Assembly: GCF_000526995.1 (NCBI RefSeq)
Contig: NZ_AZUI01000001.1
Coordinates: forward strand, 3,204,001-3,268,000
DNA: 64,000 bases
DNA from: Lacrimispora indolis DSM 755
Lineage (GTDB): Bacteria; Bacillota; Clostridia; Lachnospirales; Lachnospiraceae
Direction of reading: 5' to 3'
Of this stretch, positions 51,449-59,969 are shown piece by piece. The notes under the pieces were generated by a model. The model saw only the letters and a list, made by a program, of their open reading frames with translations. It had not been told where the DNA came from and did not search any database. A program made the translations under genes and the position numbers. How positions within the stretch are numbered: the first letter of the stretch is position 1; each line of letters starts with the position of its first letter.

Positions 51449-52894
51449 CTAAGCGGCCGACTGCTCTTCTTCTGCAGCGGCGTTGGCATTTTTGCCTTTG
51501 CCAAGAACACAGGTATAGACGAAAGCTCCGAAGCAGGCTGCTGCAAACAGAATTCCGACCGGATAAGCAATGCCGGTGGAAAGCTGGAACCCTTCTTTTG
51601 CAATCAGGATGTAAGTGCAGGAAACAGCTGACATAAAGGTTGCCGGAAGCGCTGTGATCCAGTAAAAACGTTTCCTGCGGTATAAGTACACGCTTGCAGA
51701 CCACAGTGCGATCATGGCAAGGGTCTGGTTGCTCCAGGAGAAATACCTCCATACGATCTGTACGTCAAACTGAGTCAGTACGGAGCCGATTGCCAGAAGG
51801 GGTACCGTGAGGAGCAGCCGGTTTTTCACCGGCTTCTGGTCCATTTGGAACCAGTCGGCCAGTGTGAGTCTGGCGCTTCTGTAAGCGGTATCTGCAGACG
51901 ATATGGGACAGGCAATTACACCGATCATAGCGATGACAGCACCCACAGGTCCTAAAAGTTTAAAGCAGATTTCATAAACCACGCTGGATTGTCCATTGCC
52001 AAGAGCGGTCAAAAGACCGCCGGTGCCGTCGTAGAAAGCAACACCTGCAGCAGCCCAGATCAGGGCAATTACGCCTTCAGCCACCATTGCCCCGTAAAAC
52101 ACCTTACGGCCGTCCTGTTCATTGGTAAGACAGCGGGCCATAAGCGGAGACTGGGTTGCGTGGAAGCCGGATATGGCGCCGCATGCGACGGATATGAACA
52201 TGGTAGGCCATATAGGAGTATTTGACGGATGAAGGTTTGATAAGGTGATCTCAGGAATATGGTAGCCTTTTAAGAGTATAGCTCCTCCTACCCCAAGGGC
52301 CATAACAATCAGACAGACCCCGAAAAACGGGTAAATCTTACCAATGACCTTGTCAATGGGGACAAAAGTTGCTATGAAATAATATATCAATACGACTGCA
52401 AGCCAGAAACGGGCATCAAGCACTTCCGGAGTCAGCATTGCAAGAAGATTTGCAGGGCCGGTAGAGAAGCTGACCCCCACCAGCACCAGCAGGATCACGG
52501 AAAATACACGCATGACCTGCTTCATGGTATTGCCTAAATAGGTGCCTGTAAGCTCGGAAACACTGGCGCCTTTATGGCGCATGGACATCATGCCGACCAT
52601 ATAATCGTGGACGCCTCCGCCTAAAAGAGTACCTAAGGTGATCCAGAGGAACACGCTGGGTCCCCAGCAGGCCCCGGCCAGAGCCCCGAAAATTGGCCCC
52701 AGACCTGCAATGTTTAAAAGCTGGATCAGAAAAATCCTTGGCGTTCCCATGGGTACATAGTCACTCCCGTCTGTCATGGTCAGAGCGGGAGTTTTTCTGT
52801 CATCTGGTCCAAATACCTTTTCGGCAACCTTGCTGTAGGTTAAGAAACCGATGATCAGCAGTGCCAGACATAGAAAGAAACTTATCATATTCAT
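51449..52894 (-). CDS. cstA: CstA/BtsT-family carbon starvation transporter
   Basis: 481 aa, many hydrophobic segments. CstA-family landmarks include GTPRIFLIQLLNIAGLGPIF near the N-terminus, GGGVHDYMVGMMSMRHKG and FISVACGAISGFHATQSPL. It is the shorter Firmicute form lacking the long C-terminal part of E. coli CstA. Characterised relatives take up pyruvate (BtsT, CstA) or peptides. A LytS/LytTR system is encoded directly upstream, as for btsT in E. coli, so a pyruvate role is likely but inferred. Confidence 0.88.
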   Translation of the reverse strand: MNMISFFLCLALLIIGFLTYSKVAEKVFGPDDRKTPALTMTDGSDYVPMGTPRIFLIQLLNIAGLGPIFGALAGACWGPSVFLWITLGTLLGGGVHDYMVGMMSMRHKGASVSELTGTYLGNTMKQVMRVFSVILLVLVGVSFSTGPANLLAMLTPEVLDARFWLAVVLIYYFIATFVPIDKVIGKIYPFFGVCLIVMALGVGGAILLKGYHIPEITLSNLHPSNTPIWPTMFISVACGAISGFHATQSPLMARCLTNEQDGRKVFYGAMVAEGVIALIWAAAGVAFYDGTGGLLTALGNGQSSVVYEICFKLLGPVGAVIAMIGVIACPISSADTAYRSARLTLADWFQMDQKPVKNRLLLTVPLLAIGSVLTQFDVQIVWRYFSWSNQTLAMIALWSASVYLYRRKRFYWITALPATFMSAVSCTYILIAKEGFQLSTGIAYPVGILFAAACFGAFVYTCVLGKGKNANAAAEEEQSAA

Positions 52895-52946
52895 ACCTCC
52901 TGTAAAATATTATGAAAACCATTCATATTTAAAATTGTACTATAAT

Positions 52947-52997
52947 ATGCACAAAAATAAATGATATTTGCATGAACGTAAGTGCTAAATGCACAAA
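52947..52997 (-). promoter_or_regulatory. Three LytTR-type direct repeats at 21-bp period upstream of cstA
   Basis: On the minus strand TTTGTGCAT (52989-52997), TTCATGCAA (52968-52976) and TTTGTGCAT (52947-52955) start exactly 21 bp apart. Direct repeats two helical turns apart are the hallmark of LytTR regulator binding. They end about 50 bp before the cstA start codon. Confidence 0.75.
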
Positions 52998-53032
52998 CAG
53001 CAGAATGATAATCATAAACAGGATGAATTGGC

Positions 53033-53776
53033 TTAAATTCCGATGAGCTGCCTTAGATGTTTGACTTTTTCCCTCCCAACAGGAAGGATGTTTTGTTCAA
53101 ACCCCTGCATCTTGACGGCCATGCTGTTGCTGGCCCAGGGAAACATTTCTGCGATGTAGTTCAAATTCACCAAAAAGCTTTTATGGATGCGGCAGAAGCC
53201 ATAAGGAGCCAGACGCTTTTCGTATTCCCCCAGAAGCTGGTTTTCCGTATAATCCTTTGAGACGGTATGTATGATGCAGCTTCTTAAGCAGGTTTCTATA
53301 TATACGATCTGGCTGATGTCCAGCAGGATGATGGTCCGGTTCACACAGATGGGCATCTTATTAGAGGAAAAGGGCAAAAGCGCATTGTCTGCCTGGGTGC
53401 ATTCTGCCTGCAGCCTGTTTAAATCCCTGCTGCATTTTTCAAGGACCCGGCGCACTCTTTCAGGGTCAAAAGGCTTTAAGATATAGTTATCCACACCCAG
53501 TTCAAATGCCTTTACCGCATATTGGGAATAAGCGGTTGCAAAAATGATCTGGGCTTCCGGCAGCATTCGCTTTACAGCCGAGGCCAGGGTAGTTCCTTCC
53601 ATATCGTTTAAATTGATGTCCAGGAACAAAACATCAAAAGAATGATCTTCAAGAAGCTCTAAGGCGGCAGCGCCGCTGTCGGCTTCTTGAATCTGGCTTT
53701 CCGGAAAAACAGATAAAATCTGGTGAATCAGTTCATTTCGGGCGGGGCGTTCGTCATCAATCACTGCAATTTTCAT
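53033..53776 (-). CDS. LytTR-family response regulator
   Basis: 247 aa: receiver domain (KIAVIDDERPARNELIHQIL, phospho-Asp in VLFLDINLNDMEG) and a C-terminal LytTR DNA-binding domain (ISQIVYIETCLRSCIIHTVS, CRIHKSFLVNLNYIAEM). Its start overlaps the kinase stop by 4 bp. It probably activates cstA through the repeats at 52947-52997. Confidence 0.92.
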   Translation of the reverse strand: MKIAVIDDERPARNELIHQILSVFPESQIQEADSGAAALELLEDHSFDVLFLDINLNDMEGTTLASAVKRMLPEAQIIFATAYSQYAVKAFELGVDNYILKPFDPERVRRVLEKCSRDLNRLQAECTQADNALLPFSSNKMPICVNRTIILLDISQIVYIETCLRSCIIHTVSKDYTENQLLGEYEKRLAPYGFCRIHKSFLVNLNYIAEMFPWASNSMAVKMQGFEQNILPVGREKVKHLRQLIGI

Positions 53777-55521
53777 AATAATCTCTCCGTAAAATTATTT
53801 TTTAAGTGAGCAGTTGCGGCAAGTTCTTCTCCAAATCTGAATTCGGTATCAGCCGATGGGATCAGGAAAAAAACTTTGGAACCATTGGCAGAGCTTTGAA
53901 TATAAAGTCCGTGATCCGGCCCGTATATGCTCTTTAACCGTTTGTGTACGTTCTCCAGACCCACACCGCCATAGCTTTCTCCCGCATACAGCCGGTCAAG
54001 GACTTCCTGGGGAAACCCAGTTCCATTATCAGAAACAGCTATTTCGATCTTATCTTCTGTGGTATGGGCATGAATGGAAACCAGGCGGTTTCCTGTCTGG
54101 TCAGCGCCGTACCGCACGGCATTTTCCACCAGAGGCTGGAGAATGAAGGCAGGGACCATGCAGTTTAAGTCTTCTTCTACGTGGATTTCTACTTGAAGCT
54201 TTTCTTCAAATCTCGCTTTTTCAAGATCCAGGTAACTGGAGATGTGGTAAAGCTCTGTATGAAGGTTCAGCATGTACTGGTCATTTTCCAGAGTCTGCCT
54301 GTAGTAGGAAGAAAGGGAGAGTAAAAGTTCTCTGGCCCTGTCCGGATTCTCTCTGCTGACGTAGGAGATGGTATTGAGGGCATTATATAGAAAGTGAGGG
54401 TTCACCTGAGATTGCAGGGCTTTAAACTCTGCTTTGCGCCGCAGTTTTTTCTGGTATTCCAGATAAGAAAGCTCCAGCTGGGTAGAGAAAAGCCGGGCCA
54501 GCTCGGAAGTAAAATTTAGGTTTGATTGGGAATTGTGCCAGTGTTTTTTTATCACCATGGTCAGGCTGCCGATGGGTTGGTCCATCTCAATCATAGGGGC
54601 AGCTACGATCATGTGGTTTTTTAAAATAGGATAAAAAGGATCATCCTTTTTTGCATAATCAAAAATGGTAGGTTTCTGATCGTGAAGAGATGCCAGAATA
54701 GGGGCAAGGATGGAATCCCCTTTTAAGGCGCACAGACCTGCATCAGATTTCATGGCCAGAATCTTCCGGGTATCTGTGATCAGTACGGCGGCACAGGAAG
54801 TGGAACGATAAATGATTTCCGCAGCAGCATCCATATCTGCGGCACTGTATAAGCCTTTACGCAGATGGGGCAGGCTCTGCTCCACGATCCCAAGGGCTAG
54901 ACGCATTTTTTCGGCAAATTGGCTGTCTTCTTCCATGAATACCATGTTAAAGGTTCCTAAAAAGATGATCATGCCCAGAGCATTCATGATGATCATGGGA
55001 AATGCGATCACCTCCACCAGCTGCAGGGCGGCTAAAAACGGCCTGGAAATTAAAAGAATGATTCCCATTTGTCCGGTTTCCACAAGTGCGGTGATCAGAA
55101 AGATGCCGGTGCTGCTTATCTTTCCCATCTTAAAACGGCGGGAAAATACGGATCCTACAAAGCCTTCCATAAGGGTGGACAATGCACAGGAAAGGGCAGT
55201 AAAGCCGCCGATATCAAAGAGATAACGGTGAAGTCCTCCGATCAGGGCAGCACCCATACCGACCCAGGGACCGCCTAAAAGGCCTGCGGCCAGCACACCG
55301 ATCACACGGGTGTTGACGATGGCGCCCTGCTCACGTACACCCGTATAGGTGGAAATGATGCTGACCAGACCGAATATGACCGAAAGAGCCGCCATGCACC
55401 CTGGAGAATTATTATCGTATAAAAGCATGCCGCGCACGATGGGTATTTTTGTCAGCAATGTGGCGATGAGCACCAGCAGACCGATATTTAACAGAAGACT
55501 GAAGAACATGGTATCAGGCAT
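53773..55521 (-). CDS. LytS-type sensor histidine kinase
   Basis: 582 aa. Five or six N-terminal membrane segments form the 5TMR-LYT sensor, including VNTRVIGVLAAGLLGGPWVG, followed by a GAF-like domain (~215-350), the His_kinase motif NPHFLYNALNTISY and a HATPase domain (VSDNGTGFPQEV). The same architecture is found in BtsS/YpdA, the pyruvate sensors of E. coli. AGGAGGGATTCCC precedes the start on the minus strand. Confidence 0.92.
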   Translation of the reverse strand: MPDTMFFSLLLNIGLLVLIATLLTKIPIVRGMLLYDNNSPGCMAALSVIFGLVSIISTYTGVREQGAIVNTRVIGVLAAGLLGGPWVGMGAALIGGLHRYLFDIGGFTALSCALSTLMEGFVGSVFSRRFKMGKISSTGIFLITALVETGQMGIILLISRPFLAALQLVEVIAFPMIIMNALGMIIFLGTFNMVFMEEDSQFAEKMRLALGIVEQSLPHLRKGLYSAADMDAAAEIIYRSTSCAAVLITDTRKILAMKSDAGLCALKGDSILAPILASLHDQKPTIFDYAKKDDPFYPILKNHMIVAAPMIEMDQPIGSLTMVIKKHWHNSQSNLNFTSELARLFSTQLELSYLEYQKKLRRKAEFKALQSQVNPHFLYNALNTISYVSRENPDRARELLLSLSSYYRQTLENDQYMLNLHTELYHISSYLDLEKARFEEKLQVEIHVEEDLNCMVPAFILQPLVENAVRYGADQTGNRLVSIHAHTTEDKIEIAVSDNGTGFPQEVLDRLYAGESYGGVGLENVHKRLKSIYGPDHGLYIQSSANGSKVFFLIPSADTEFRFGEELAATAHLKNNFTERLL

Positions 55522-55784
55522 GGGAATCCCTCCTTTTAAACATAAGGTATTAATAAAATTATATCAGATAATGAATAAAAATGAAGCATTACTTTCATCT
55601 TTCAAAAAGGCATAAATCTTTAATCTGGATGAAAAAAGCTTGTACCGTCTTTCAGCCGGCCGGTCAGGGTCAGACTGGTGTTTTGTGAAGGATAAAAGCA
55701 TTGAAAATAAAAAGGAACCGGATTTTTATTTCCTGCATATGTTAGGATATGGAAACATTTGAAAGATACGTGGAGGCAGAAAGA

Positions 55785-56099
55785 ATGTCAGAAAATATTT
55801 ATTTAACAGATTTAAAAAGAGGCCAGAAAGCGGTCATCGCAAAGCTGGCCGCTTATGATGATATGAGAAGGCGCTTGCAGGATATCGGACTTATTGAGGG
55901 CACCATTGTGGAATGCCTTGGAAAAAGCCCTTTAGGAGATCCTACGGCATTTTTAATACGCGGTGCGGTGATCGCCCTTAGGAGCGAGGACTCAGGCCGT
56001 GTTCTGGTTCAGTCAAAGGCAGAGGAAAAAGCAAAACATCACTGCGGCGGAGAGATGGTGGCTGCTGCGGTTTCCTTGGAGGAGCAGGTATGGGATTAA
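55785..56099 (+). CDS. feoA: FeoA-family ferrous iron transport protein
   Basis: 104 aa from the ATG at 55785, spaced 8 nt from GGAGG; an upstream in-frame ATG at 55749 is less likely. The SH3-like FeoA core is visible (TDLKRGQKAVIAKL, MRRRLQDIGLIEGT, PTAFLIRGAVIALRSEDS). The C-terminal extension of about 25 residues carries two adjacent features, HHCGG. It overlaps feoB by 10 bp. No gene or clear regulatory site was seen in 55522-55784. Confidence 0.9.
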   Translation: MSENIYLTDLKRGQKAVIAKLAAYDDMRRRLQDIGLIEGTIVECLGKSPLGDPTAFLIRGAVIALRSEDSGRVLVQSKAEEKAKHHCGGEMVAAAVSLEEQVWD

Positions 56100-57412
56100 G
56101 CAGGGACTCAATGGGAATAAAATCTGTGGACTGCGGTCTGGAAATCAAAAAGCGGAAGGAAGAGGATAAGGTCATTGCGCTGGCCGGAAATCCTAATGTG
56201 GGCAAGAGTACGGTATTTAACCAGCTTACCGGGCTGAACCAGCATACCGGAAATTGGCCGGGGAAAACCGTAGCCAATGCCCAGGGCTGGTGTACGGACA
56301 ACAGTCAGGGATACGTGATGGTGGATATTCCGGGCTGCTATTCCCTGATGGCCCATTCCACGGAAGAAGAGGTTGCCAGAGATTTTATCTGCTTTGAAAA
56401 CCCGGATGCAGTAGTGGTGGTCTGTGACGCCACGTGTCTGGAAAGAAACTTAAATCTGGTGCTGCAGATCATGGAGGCAGCACCAAAGGCAGTGGTTTGT
56501 GTAAACCTTATGGATGAGGCCAAAAAGAAAAAGATTTATATACGCCTTGACATACTGGAACAGCGCCTTGGTGTCCCTGTTGTGGGAACGGCAGCCAGGA
56601 GCAACAAGGGACTGGATCAGATTTACACCGGCTTAAAGCGCTGCCTGGAACAAAAAGAAGAAGGGGAACAGACTGGGCCAGAGGAAAGACCTGTTCTCAT
56701 CCGTTACCCCCAATATATTGAAGAGGCCATTGCCAGGCTTCTCCCGTCGGTGGAACATGCGGCTGAGGGAGAGACAGAGGTCCGGTGGCTGTGTGCCAGA
56801 CTGCTGGACGCCAACGGAAATTTAATGGAGGCCGTAAGGAAATACAGAAAGCCTGTGGCTGAATCGGAAGAAGTGGCTGCCTGCCTGGCCGAAATCCGGG
56901 AGGAATGGAAGGACGCCGGGATCTCCCAGGAAAAGGTAAGCGATGACATGGCTGCTGTTTTCATAAAAAAGGCGGAATCTTTATGCGAAGGTGTGGTGGA
57001 ATATGAAAACCAGACCTATGACAGGAAGGACCGGAAGCTGGATCAGCTTTTTACCAGTAAGGCCACGGGTTTTCCCATCATGTTCCTGATTTTGCTTGGA
57101 ACCTTCTGGCTCACCATAACGGGAGCCAATTATCCTTCGGAAATGCTGAGCAACGTGCTGTTTAAAGTGGAGGCGTGGATGAGCGGCCTGGCCGATGCTG
57201 CCGGGGTGCCGGCCATTATATCAGATCTGCTGATCCATGGTGTTTACCGGGTCCTGGCCTGGGTGGTATCAGTTATGCTTCCTCCTATGGCGATCTTTTT
57301 CCCTCTGTTCACGCTTTTAGAGGATTTTGGATACCTTCCCAGAGTGGCATTTAACTTGGACCGCTGCTTTAAGCGGTGTTCAGCCTGCGGAAAGCAGGCG
57401 CTTACCATGTGA
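56090..57412 (+). pseudogene. feoB: FeoB ferrous iron transporter, truncated after the first gate region
   Basis: 440 aa. The N-terminal G protein domain is intact: GNPNVGKST, the G3 motif DIPGCYSL, NLMD for guanine specificity; then the GDI helical domain and the first membrane segments (FPIMFLILLGTFWLTITGA), to the conserved FNLDRCFKRCSACGKQALTM. Full FeoB proteins continue here with CMGFGCN and a further ~200-250 residues; this one stops at TGA 57410-57412, and no FeoB sequence follows in any frame. The missing part includes most of the channel, so iron transport is unlikely unless a second feoB exists. Confidence 0.85.
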
Positions 57413-57452
57413 CAGAAGAAATCTATGCTTTTTTTATTTTACAATAATTGAC

Positions 57453-57501
57453 TTGACACTTTTTCAAGGAAATGGTATAGTTACACCTATAAACTGTAAC
57501 T
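57453..57501 (+). promoter_or_regulatory. Promoter and inverted repeat before the CcdA-thioredoxin gene
   Basis: TTGACA (57453-57458), 17 bp, TATAGT (57476-57481). AGTTACA (57479-57485) and TGTAACT (57495-57501) form a 7-9-7 inverted repeat overlapping the -10 box, a typical repressor position. No regulator can be assigned. Confidence 0.7.
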
Positions 57502-57579
57502 AAAAATAGTACAGAATAGTTGCAGAAAAATGCAAAAAGCCGGTAAGATATGGCGCAAGCTTAAAAGGAGGTACAGTAT

Positions 57580-58893
57580 TTGGGATTTTCAATTGATGTG
57601 AGTATTCCTGTTTTGACCGTGTTTCTTCAGGGGGTAATCAGCTTCTTTTCTCCTTGTGTGCTCCCCCTCATCCCCCTTTACATAGGGTATTTGTCAGGAG
57701 GAACGGGAGTCCGGGGGGAAGACGGGCGGATTTATTATAAACGCAGCAAGGTCATGCTTCATACCGTTTGCTTTGTTGTTGGAGTCAGCTTTGCATTCTT
57801 TCTGCTGGGGCTGGGATTTTCTGCTCTTGGCAGTTTTTTTAAATCAAACCAGCTTCTCTTTGCAAGAGTGGGGGGAATCCTGGTGGTTTTGTTTGGTTTA
57901 TACCAGCTGGGCACTTTTGGCACTTCTTCGGTTCTGGGAAGAGAGCGCAGGCTGCCATTTTCTCTTAATACACTGGCCATGTCTCCCTTAACTGCACTGA
58001 TTATGGGATTTACCTTCAGCTTTGCCTGGACGCCCTGTGTGGGACCGGCCCTTGCCAGCGTGCTTCTTATGGCCGCCTCGGCCTCTACAAAGGCCATGGG
58101 CTTTGTCCTGATTGGTGTGTACACACTGGGCTTTGTCCTTCCTTTCCTGGCAGTGGGATTCTTCACCACCTCGGTGCTTGAGTTTTTTAAGGCTCACGGA
58201 AATCTGGCAAAGAATGCAGTAAAAGTCGGCGGAGTTCTCATGGTTTTTATGGGAATTTTAATGTTTACCGGAAAAATGAATGCGGTGACAGGATATCTTT
58301 CCTCCATACCGTCTCCCACAGTCACAGAATCAAAAGAGACGCCGGAGACAGCAGAAGCCACAGAATCAGCAGAAACCTCAGAACCGGCGGAAGAAGAATC
58401 CGCATCAGAGCCGGAAAAGACTGAGGAGTCAGACGACACAAATCAGCCGCTGCCTGCGGTAGACTTCACATTGACGGACCAGTTCGGCAATACCCATTCC
58501 CTTTCCGATTATAAAGGAAAGACGATCTTTTTAAATTTCTGGGCAACCTGGTGTCCTCCCTGCAGGGCGGAGATGCCGGATATTCAGAAAATATATGAAA
58601 CTGCCAATACGGAAGGCGACGATGCACTGATCGTTTTGGGAGTAGCGGCCCCTGATTATGGAAGGGAAACAGATGAGGAAGGGATTAAAAAGTTCCTGGA
58701 AGAAAACGGATATACGTACCCTGTGCTGATGGATACAGATGCAGAACTGTTTACTGCTTACGGAATCTACTCTTATCCCACCACGTTTATGATTGACCGG
58801 GATGGAAATGTATTTGGTTATGCAAGCGGCCAGCTTTCCGAAGACACCATGCGCAGCATCATTGAGCAGACCATGAAGGGGGAGCGGAAATAA
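57580..58893 (+). CDS. CcdA-thioredoxin (DsbD/TlpA-like) fusion protein
   Basis: 437 aa from a TTG start, with AAGGAGG 8 nt upstream. Residues 1-230 form a six-helix CcdA/DsbD-beta electron-transfer domain with the cysteine-containing FFSPCVLPLIPLY and AWTPCVGPALASV motifs. An acidic Glu/Ser/Thr linker (~245-290) leads to a C-terminal TlpA-type thioredoxin domain with WCPPC (NFWATWCPPCRAEM). It probably carries reducing power from cytoplasmic thioredoxin to extracytoplasmic thiols. It ends before a clear terminator and is a single-gene unit. Confidence 0.92.
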   Translation: MGFSIDVSIPVLTVFLQGVISFFSPCVLPLIPLYIGYLSGGTGVRGEDGRIYYKRSKVMLHTVCFVVGVSFAFFLLGLGFSALGSFFKSNQLLFARVGGILVVLFGLYQLGTFGTSSVLGRERRLPFSLNTLAMSPLTALIMGFTFSFAWTPCVGPALASVLLMAASASTKAMGFVLIGVYTLGFVLPFLAVGFFTTSVLEFFKAHGNLAKNAVKVGGVLMVFMGILMFTGKMNAVTGYLSSIPSPTVTESKETPETAEATESAETSEPAEEESASEPEKTEESDDTNQPLPAVDFTLTDQFGNTHSLSDYKGKTIFLNFWATWCPPCRAEMPDIQKIYETANTEGDDALIVLGVAAPDYGRETDEEGIKKFLEENGYTYPVLMDTDAELFTAYGIYSYPTTFMIDRDGNVFGYASGQLSEDTMRSIIEQTMKGERK

Positions 58894-58922
58894 TCCGGCA
58901 TTATTTGTAAGTGAAAAATAAT

Positions 58923-58966
58923 AAAGAGCATTCCAATGGTGCGAAGGGACCTTTGGAATGCTCTTT
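58923..58966. terminator. Intrinsic terminator between convergent genes
   Basis: AAAGAGCATTCCAA and TTGGAATGCTCTTT form a perfect 14-bp stem with a 16-nt loop, with TTTTATG after it and an AT-rich run before it. Confidence 0.92.
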
Positions 58967-58981
58967 TTATGGGCGGAATTT

Positions 58982-59674
58982 TTAGGCAGGATCTTTTTCA
59001 AGAACCTTGCGCAGACGGTCCCGGTTGTAAATGAGATGAAGGGTCATGGCATCCTGGGCGGCAATGGAATCGTTTTTTTGTATGGCATTTGCAATGGCCC
59101 TATGTGTCCTTATGGTTTCCTCTTTTAATGCAGAATGGGTGATGTCGATAAACATGTCAATGGCATGCATGATAAGGGGTTCAAGCTGGGGGACGATGAC
59201 ATTTTCGCTGATCTCCGCGATCTTGGCATGGAAGGCGGCATCGGTCTCTGTGTGGGATATCCCTTCATGGTAGCATTCCTCCACCCGGTTTGCCAGGAAA
59301 AGCAGTTCCCCGGCCTGTGACGGAGTGGCTTTTGAGGCGGCCAGGGCAGCCACCCGGGGCTCGATCATCATGCGGAATTCCAAAAGGTCGGCTACCAGCT
59401 TTTCCTTATTTTCAATAAAAATGAAGCCCAGAGGATCATCAGATACGCCTGTATTGTGGCAGACGTAAATTCCAGAGCCCTGCTGAACTGTAAGAATATT
59501 GCGTGAAACAAGAGCCCGTACGGCTTCCCGAAGGGTACTTCGTCCCACACCCATAAGAGAGGAAAGGGTGGTTTCGTTAGGAAGCTGGGCACCTTCTTTT
59601 AATTTGTTGTCAATGATGTATTTGATGATTCTTTCAGCCGTTGTATCGGCAAGGGATTTATGAGTTGAGGCCAT
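58982..59674 (-). CDS. GntR-family (FadR type) transcriptional regulator
   Basis: 230 aa: winged helix-turn-helix (GAQLPNETTLSSLMGVGRST, then LREAVRALVSRNILTVQQG) and a C-terminal FCD domain with metal-ligand positions in TDAAFHAKIAEIS and TIRTHRAIANAI. It is divergent from the IlvD/Edd-type dehydratase at 59970, and the intergenic region carries several copies of TCATCTGAT, so it is probably the regulator of that gene, responding to a sugar acid. Confidence 0.88.
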   Translation of the reverse strand: MASTHKSLADTTAERIIKYIIDNKLKEGAQLPNETTLSSLMGVGRSTLREAVRALVSRNILTVQQGSGIYVCHNTGVSDDPLGFIFIENKEKLVADLLEFRMMIEPRVAALAASKATPSQAGELLFLANRVEECYHEGISHTETDAAFHAKIAEISENVIVPQLEPLIMHAIDMFIDITHSALKEETIRTHRAIANAIQKNDSIAAQDAMTLHLIYNRDRLRKVLEKDPA

Positions 59675-59703
59675 AGTGTGTTCCTTTCAGCTATGTGGTT
59701 ATC

Positions 59704-59778
59704 TCATCTGATTATAAACGTAATTTCTGATTCCTTCAAGTATAAATAAATTAGATGATGTGTTAATAAATCAGATGA
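59704..59778. promoter_or_regulatory. Additional GntR operator candidates near the regulator
   Basis: TCATCTGAT at 59704-59712 and its inverse ATCAGATGA at 59770-59778 repeat the half-sites of the palindrome in the dehydratase promoter, suggesting autoregulation. Confidence 0.55.
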
Positions 59779-59899
59779 ATTGAATATGAAATGATAAATT
59801 GAGCAGATGACTTTGGAATGAAAAACAAAATAAATAAGGCGAAATGTATAATAAGTGTGAAGGATACGCAGGAATTTAAAATAAAGCCATAAAGTGTAA

Positions 59900-59928
59900 T
59901 TGACAATCATCTGATGAGTTATTATAAT
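59900..59928 (+). promoter_or_regulatory. Dehydratase promoter with palindromic operator in the spacer
   Basis: TTGACA (59900-59905), 17-bp spacer, TATAAT (59923-59928). The spacer contains the perfect palindrome TCATC-T-GATGA at 59907-59917, ideal for repression by the divergent GntR protein. Confidence 0.85.
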
Positions 59929-59969
59929 GAAAATATAAAATATAAGATGAATATGAAAGGAGCGTTATT

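Noticed and set aside
57410..57412. Programmed recoding (selenocysteine) at the feoB TGA
   Set aside because: The sequence after the TGA does not continue FeoB in any frame, so this is truncation rather than recoding.
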